Source: an uncultured Mycoplasmatota bacterium
Lineage (GTDB): Bacteria; Bacillota_I; Bacilli_A; RF39; UBA660
Reading direction: 5' to 3'
Assembly (NCBI GenBank): GCA_947087145.1
Contig: CAMUBM010000049.1
Span: 1 to 6,360 of the forward strand
Length of the DNA stretch: 6,360 nt
Position numbers and translations under genes: made by a program. Each line of letters begins with the position of its first letter. The stretch's first letter is position 1. Below the pieces are notes generated by a model. It was not told where the DNA came from. It saw only the letters and a program-made list of their open reading frames with translations, and searched no databases. Below, in pieces: positions 5,637-6,360 of the stretch.

Positions 5637-6053
5637 TTTTTTCGTATATTTTATTTTCTCTATGATTAGGGAATTTTCTTCTTCGTTATAGGTCAGTTCG
5701 AAATCATACCATCCTACTCTACATTCCTTTTTTTCATCTTCTGTAATACCTTCTTGGTAACAACCGCCATTCTCTCCTCCTTCGGCATAATCAAAAGCCA
5801 AATAAATTTTATTCCCTTCTATTTTTGTATTCGTTAAGAAAGGAACATATTTTTTGTATTCTTTAAAATTTTTTACGGAAGAACGAATGTAATAGTCATC
5901 TTGTTTTAAAATCGTGTATTCTCCGAAATCAGCAATATCGTATAGACCAGTTGGTAATTCATAATTTTTTATACCAAAATATTGTTTTGCTACTTTTTTT
6001 ACATAAGCACTACTTCTTGGTTCATCAATTTGAGAGGCTAGAGAAATAATCAT
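5634..6053 (-). CDS. Unknown protein, probably C-terminal part of a broken membrane protein
   Basis: This open frame encodes 139 residues from an ATG at 6053 to a TAA inside a terminator stem. I do not recognise the family. It begins abruptly (MIISLASQIDEPRSS) as if mid-domain, with no signal or anchor and no clear ribosome site. It contains many Tyr, Glu and Lys residues and two cysteines, Cys98 (GGCYQ) and Cys111 (KECRVGW), which suggest a disulfide and an extracellular location. Just upstream, in another frame, lies coding-like sequence with a possible membrane segment (6054-6247), so I infer that the original protein was longer and lost one base near 6063-6090. The alternative is a real separate gene: the upstream frame ends in a TGA that overlaps this ATG (ATGA), an arrangement common in coupled operons. 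Confidence 0.55.
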   Translation of the reverse strand: MIISLASQIDEPRSSAYVKKVAKQYFGIKNYELPTGLYDIADFGEYTILKQDDYYIRSSVKNFKEYKKYVPFLTNTKIEGNKIYLAFDYAEGGENGGCYQEGITEDEKKECRVGWYDFELTYNEEENSLIIEKIKYTKK

Positions 6054-6360
6054 ATTCTTGTCTTCTTTTGAAAAACTTTCTTTTGATTATCAAGAGTAAT
6101 GTAAGGATATTGCTTTTCGATAAACACACTTATTCCTTTCTTTTCTTCATAAGGCACTTTTTCTTCCTGTTCGGGTATAGTTTCTTCTAAAAACTTACTT
6201 TTATAGTCATATGTTGCTAATGTAATTCCTAAAGTAAAAGCAATTATTTATTTTTTTCTTATTTTTATTGTATCGTCTTCTTCTATGTGACCTATTAAAA
6301 GAGAGGAATTTACATCATGTTTTTTTATATTGCTTTTTACTTTTGTTTCATCATAATTGG
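6054..6360 (-). pseudogene. Upstream part of the disrupted membrane protein gene, running off the window
   Basis: One reading frame enters from the right edge and is open except for a TAA at 6248-6250. The part before the stop reads NYDETKVKS and continues to HIEEDDTIKIRKK. After the stop the same frame continues IIAFTLGITLATYDYKSKF, then an acidic stretch with EETIPEQEEK, for 65 codons to a TGA at 6050-6052. Lysines followed by a short hydrophobic run and a polar region look like a cytoplasm-membrane-outside transition, so the TAA probably replaces a sense codon such as AAA within one protein. The frame then needs a one-base shift to join the open frame at 5634-6053. No ATG with a ribosome site restarts translation after the TAA. 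The alternative, that an upstream gene simply ends at 6248, remains possible because the 5' end is outside the window. Confidence 0.45.

Noticed and set aside
6050..6053. TGA read as tryptophan to join frames
   Set aside because: Tryptophans in the intact peptidase and kinase genes that I checked use TGG, and reading through this TGA meets a TAG a few codons later.

Overview
This is an AT-rich window from a low-GC Gram-positive organism (Bacillota), with every supported gene on the minus strand. Strong AGGAG-type ribosome binding sites, TGG (not TGA) tryptophan codons, a VanR/VanS-like two-component pair, an EbsC/YbaK editing protein and a Gram-positive-style undecaprenol kinase domain all fit. 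A clostridial or uncultured gut Bacilli lineage is plausible, but the sequence alone does not fix the genus.

In transcription order (right to left), the window opens at 6360 with a gene entering from outside. It is broken by an in-frame TAA and then a frameshift, and leaves a 139-codon C-terminal open frame (5634-6053) that ends in a rho-independent terminator. Next is a 326-residue membrane protein fusing a PAP2 phosphatase to a DgkA-type kinase (4578-5558), probably acting on the undecaprenyl lipid carrier. It is followed by a short frameshifted gene (4241-4473) and then an EbsC/YbaK-family aminoacyl-tRNA deacylase (3775-4230). A single-pass membrane protein of unknown function (2975-3685) has its own promoter and ends in a clear terminator.

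The left half is a regulatory module: a VanR-like response regulator (2172-2861), a VanS-like sensor kinase with a TTG start overlapping it (1067-2182), and a membrane-anchored C39-like cysteine peptidase (85-957). The strongest non-coding signal is here. The regions upstream of the regulator gene and of the peptidase gene share a block of TTAAG-type direct repeats phased every 11 bp, placed exactly 19 nt upstream of an identical TACAAT -10 element. This is the expected architecture for OmpR/PhoB-family activators. I infer that the regulator activates its own operon and the peptidase gene, making the peptidase the likely output of the system.

Two genes in the right half each lack one base relative to an intact frame, next to A-rich tracts. 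These may be real pseudogenes or homopolymer sequencing errors. I saw no RNA gene, insertion sequence or CRISPR array.
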